The position numbers and the translations under genes were made by a program. Below, piece after piece: positions 15,952 to 17,294 of a DNA stretch of 17,294 nucleotides. Positions within the stretch are counted from its first letter, which is position 1; each line of letters starts with the position of its first letter. The DNA lies in the NCBI GenBank assembly GCA_905234205.1, contig CAJOGG010000021.1, forward strand, positions 891 through 18,184, given 5' to 3'. This stretch comes from an uncultured Synergistales bacterium (GTDB lineage Bacteria; Synergistota; Synergistia; Synergistales; Aminobacteriaceae). A model generated the notes under the pieces. It was not told where the DNA came from, searched no databases, and saw only the letters and a program-made list of their open reading frames with translations.

Positions 15952-16018
15952 CGTAATGCCTAAAAATATATTTCACATTCTTGAATCACACGGAATGTTG
16001 TTGCTAAGTAATCAATAA
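15842..16018 (+). pseudogene. ArnT/PMT_2-like glycosyltransferase, C-terminal segment (second frameshift)
   Basis: In this frame the sequence reads PGVTERRFVYPASVIEPV, then WTGKNRAFLIIPTDRS and HILESHGMLLLSNQ, ending at TAA 16016-16018. The beta-strand pattern fits the soluble end of the enzyme. No start codon or Shine-Dalgarno sequence introduces it. The break falls in 15833-15845, around a run of four C, so one extra C explains it. Confidence 0.75.
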
Positions 16019-16044
16019 CTCTGAAAGGGTGTTCATTAATAACT

Positions 16045-16764
16045 ATGTATAAATTTTTTGTTGCAGTAACGTTAATTTTTTGCTTGTGCAGTTGTAGCTT
16101 AGCTGAAGAGGCAATCGTTGAGCCAGATATTGAGCTTCATAAAGTCATTGGTGGCTTGTATACGCTTGCAGCAGCAGTTGATATTAATCAAACGACAAAA
16201 CCCGATCCGCTTCAGTTACGCAATTACTTCGATAACCTTCCAGCAAATTGGTTAGATAATATACGAGTATCAATAAAGACTGACTCAATATGGGTAGGTA
16301 TATTGCTTGACAAACAATCGAGCGCAAGAAATTATTTACGGATAAATGCTCCTAAGTTCAACATAAAGAGCGAACCCGAAAGTTATGACTGGCTTGGCGG
16401 CTATTATGCTTGGATAAAGGCTGCTGATGTCGTGAACAATAAACTTCAACCGATTAACCTCATAGCCACAAAAAGCGACGGGGTATTGTTTTTTAGCACT
16501 CCTGGGCAGACTCAATGGTGGCAAGCTGATCCGGCATTTAGTTTTCGTGCAGAAAGCTTGGTGTTAGAAAAATTTGAGGCTCACGACGCACCTAAACTAA
16601 AAAAGCCTGCTGGTGTATCACATAGCATTTACGAATCAGTTAAGCCACGAGGAGTTATCAAGAAACCTGATGATATTAATCTGAAACGCGAAAAGACTTT
16701 TACTGAAGAAATGTCAATCGAAATGGGCGACGTACTATTTAACCCAATCCCTAATACGCATTAA
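16045..16764 (+). CDS. Unknown secreted protein, probable lipoprotein
   Basis: I do not recognise this 239-residue protein. Its N-terminus (MYKFFVAVTLIFCLCSCSLA) is a signal peptide with a possible lipobox LCSC (lipid Cys at residue 17); cleavage by signal peptidase I after SLA is the alternative. The rest is soluble, with DWLGGYYAWIKAADVVN and DGVLFFSTPGQTQWWQAD in the middle and a basic, Lys-rich stretch before MSIEMGDVLFNPIPNTH. GAAAGGG lies 16 bases before the ATG, a poor spacing. It follows the glycosyltransferase by 26 bases and precedes galE by 15, suggesting an envelope-related operon. Confidence 0.75.
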   Translation: MYKFFVAVTLIFCLCSCSLAEEAIVEPDIELHKVIGGLYTLAAAVDINQTTKPDPLQLRNYFDNLPANWLDNIRVSIKTDSIWVGILLDKQSSARNYLRINAPKFNIKSEPESYDWLGGYYAWIKAADVVNNKLQPINLIATKSDGVLFFSTPGQTQWWQADPAFSFRAESLVLEKFEAHDAPKLKKPAGVSHSIYESVKPRGVIKKPDDINLKREKTFTEEMSIEMGDVLFNPIPNTH

Positions 16765-16779
16765 AGGAGGCTTAGCAAC

Positions 16780-16887
16780 ATGTCAGTATTAATTTGCGGA
16801 GGAGCCGGCTATATTGGTTCACATAACGTTAGAGCTTTTATGGCTCATGGTGAGGATATAATCATTGTAGACAATCTCTCCATCTAA
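16780..16887 (+). pseudogene. galE: UDP-glucose 4-epimerase, N-terminal fragment cut off at a sequence join
   Basis: Strong AAAGGAGG at 16763-16770 lies 9 bases before ATG 16780. The 35 codons read MSVLICGGAGYIGSHNVRAF then EDIIIVDNLS, the NAD-binding start of GalE (GxxGxxG). Native GalE would continue with a T/S-G-H type motif for about 300 more residues, but after NLS the frame hits TAA at 16885-16887 and sequence of another gene begins. GalE interconverts UDP-glucose and UDP-galactose for LPS and capsule. The gene start is real; the truncation is probably a join artefact. Confidence 0.85.
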
Positions 16888-17294
16888 AATTGTGTATTTA
16901 ACTTTTCCAAAAAGTTTATATCCATCAAAAGGTGTGTTCTTACCCTTTGACTCAAATTCATTTTTGTTAACTGTATATTCTTCGTCTGGGTCGAAAATCG
17001 TGATATCAGCTACACTTCCCTCGTTCAAAGTCCCTTTATCAATGCCTAAAATCTTTGCTGGGTTATAGCTCATCTTCTCAATCATCTGTTTCAATGTGAT
17101 GTGTCCTGGTTTAACTAGTTTAGTAACTGTTAGTCCAACAGATGTCTCGAGTCCCACAATTCCAAACGGAGAATTCTCAAAGCCTTTAGACTTTTCTTCC
17201 TCACTGTGTGGTGCGTGGTCTGTTGAAATTACTTCTAATATATCTTCTGACAAACCTCTGATTAGTTCATCTCTATCCTCTTTAGTTCTTAATG
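16870..17294 (-). CDS. pyrC: Dihydroorotase, C-terminal fragment (truncated at both ends)
   Basis: Dihydroorotase closes the ring in pyrimidine synthesis. The frame is open to the window edge and begins with LRTKEDRDELIRGL, the family's PPLRTKED motif. Then comes VISTDHAPHSEEEKSKGF with the metal/catalytic Asp and His, FGIVGLETSVGLTVTKLV, NPAKILGIDKGTLNEGSVAD, NTPFDGYKLFGKVKYTILDG and EIVY. A TTG near 17253 is inside the gene and is not its start. The last codons beyond EIVY (NDYILT and on) are reverse-read galE, not dihydroorotase. It resembles clostridial class I dihydroorotases and its sequence is AT-rich near the join, unlike the neighbours' style, so it may come from another organism. 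Confidence 0.85.

Noticed and set aside
17230-17253. The TTG at 17253 as the dihydroorotase start
   Set aside because: The frame stays open to the window end and includes the conserved LRTKED motif upstream, so the gene is truncated.

Overview
The window looks like a diderm (LPS-making) bacterium with a Firmicutes-like core gene style. It carries lptB, an LptA/OstA-like periplasmic protein and an ArnT-type glycosyltransferase, beside a large single-chain PurL and PilO/PilP-like inner-membrane proteins. Synergistota is the best guess, but this is inference from gene content; no rRNA or other phylogenetic marker is present. No rRNA, tRNA, CRISPR array or insertion sequence was seen.

Layout. 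Bases 1-4393 (+ strand) hold the 3' part of purL, then a very large unrecognised protein of about 1,009 residues. That protein is built from an Sm-like N-terminus, two cold-shock-like OB domains, a helical repeat region and a Swt1-type HEPN domain with an Rx4H motif. The HEPN part is split off by a one-base frameshift. A hairpin at 4407-4433 separates it from a convergent minus-strand block, 13820 down to 4456. In transcription order that block is: glutaredoxin-like protein, LptA-like, lptB, rlmD-type RNA methyltransferase, CDF cation transporter, PilO-like, PilP-like, branched-chain aminotransferase (ilvE), ispE, a TMEM43-family membrane protein, then hsp20. Genes from the glutaredoxin to ispE are nearly contiguous (gaps of 3-42 bp, or overlaps) and look like one operon. 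The TMEM43 gene has its own terminator (5051-5078), and hsp20 has its own upstream region with a TATAAT box, an inverted repeat and three direct repeats.

Bases 13903-16887 (+ strand) hold an isochorismatase-family hydrolase, a PMT_2/ArnT-like glycosyltransferase broken by two +1 frameshifts, an unknown lipoprotein-like protein, and the first 34-35 codons of galE. At about 16867-16884 galE stops abruptly and fuses, tail to tail, with the C-terminal part of a dihydroorotase (pyrC) on the minus strand, which runs off the window end. A stretch of about 12-17 bases at the join fits both genes, so this is most likely a chimeric join in the assembly rather than real gene order.

Functional themes are envelope biogenesis (LptA/LptB, ArnT-like enzyme, GalE, PilO/PilP-like proteins), biosynthesis (PurL, IlvE, IspE) and stress or RNA handling (Hsp20, RlmD, the multi-domain HEPN protein). 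The HEPN protein is the most novel item. Three frameshifts in two long genes raise the question of sequencing error versus real gene decay.
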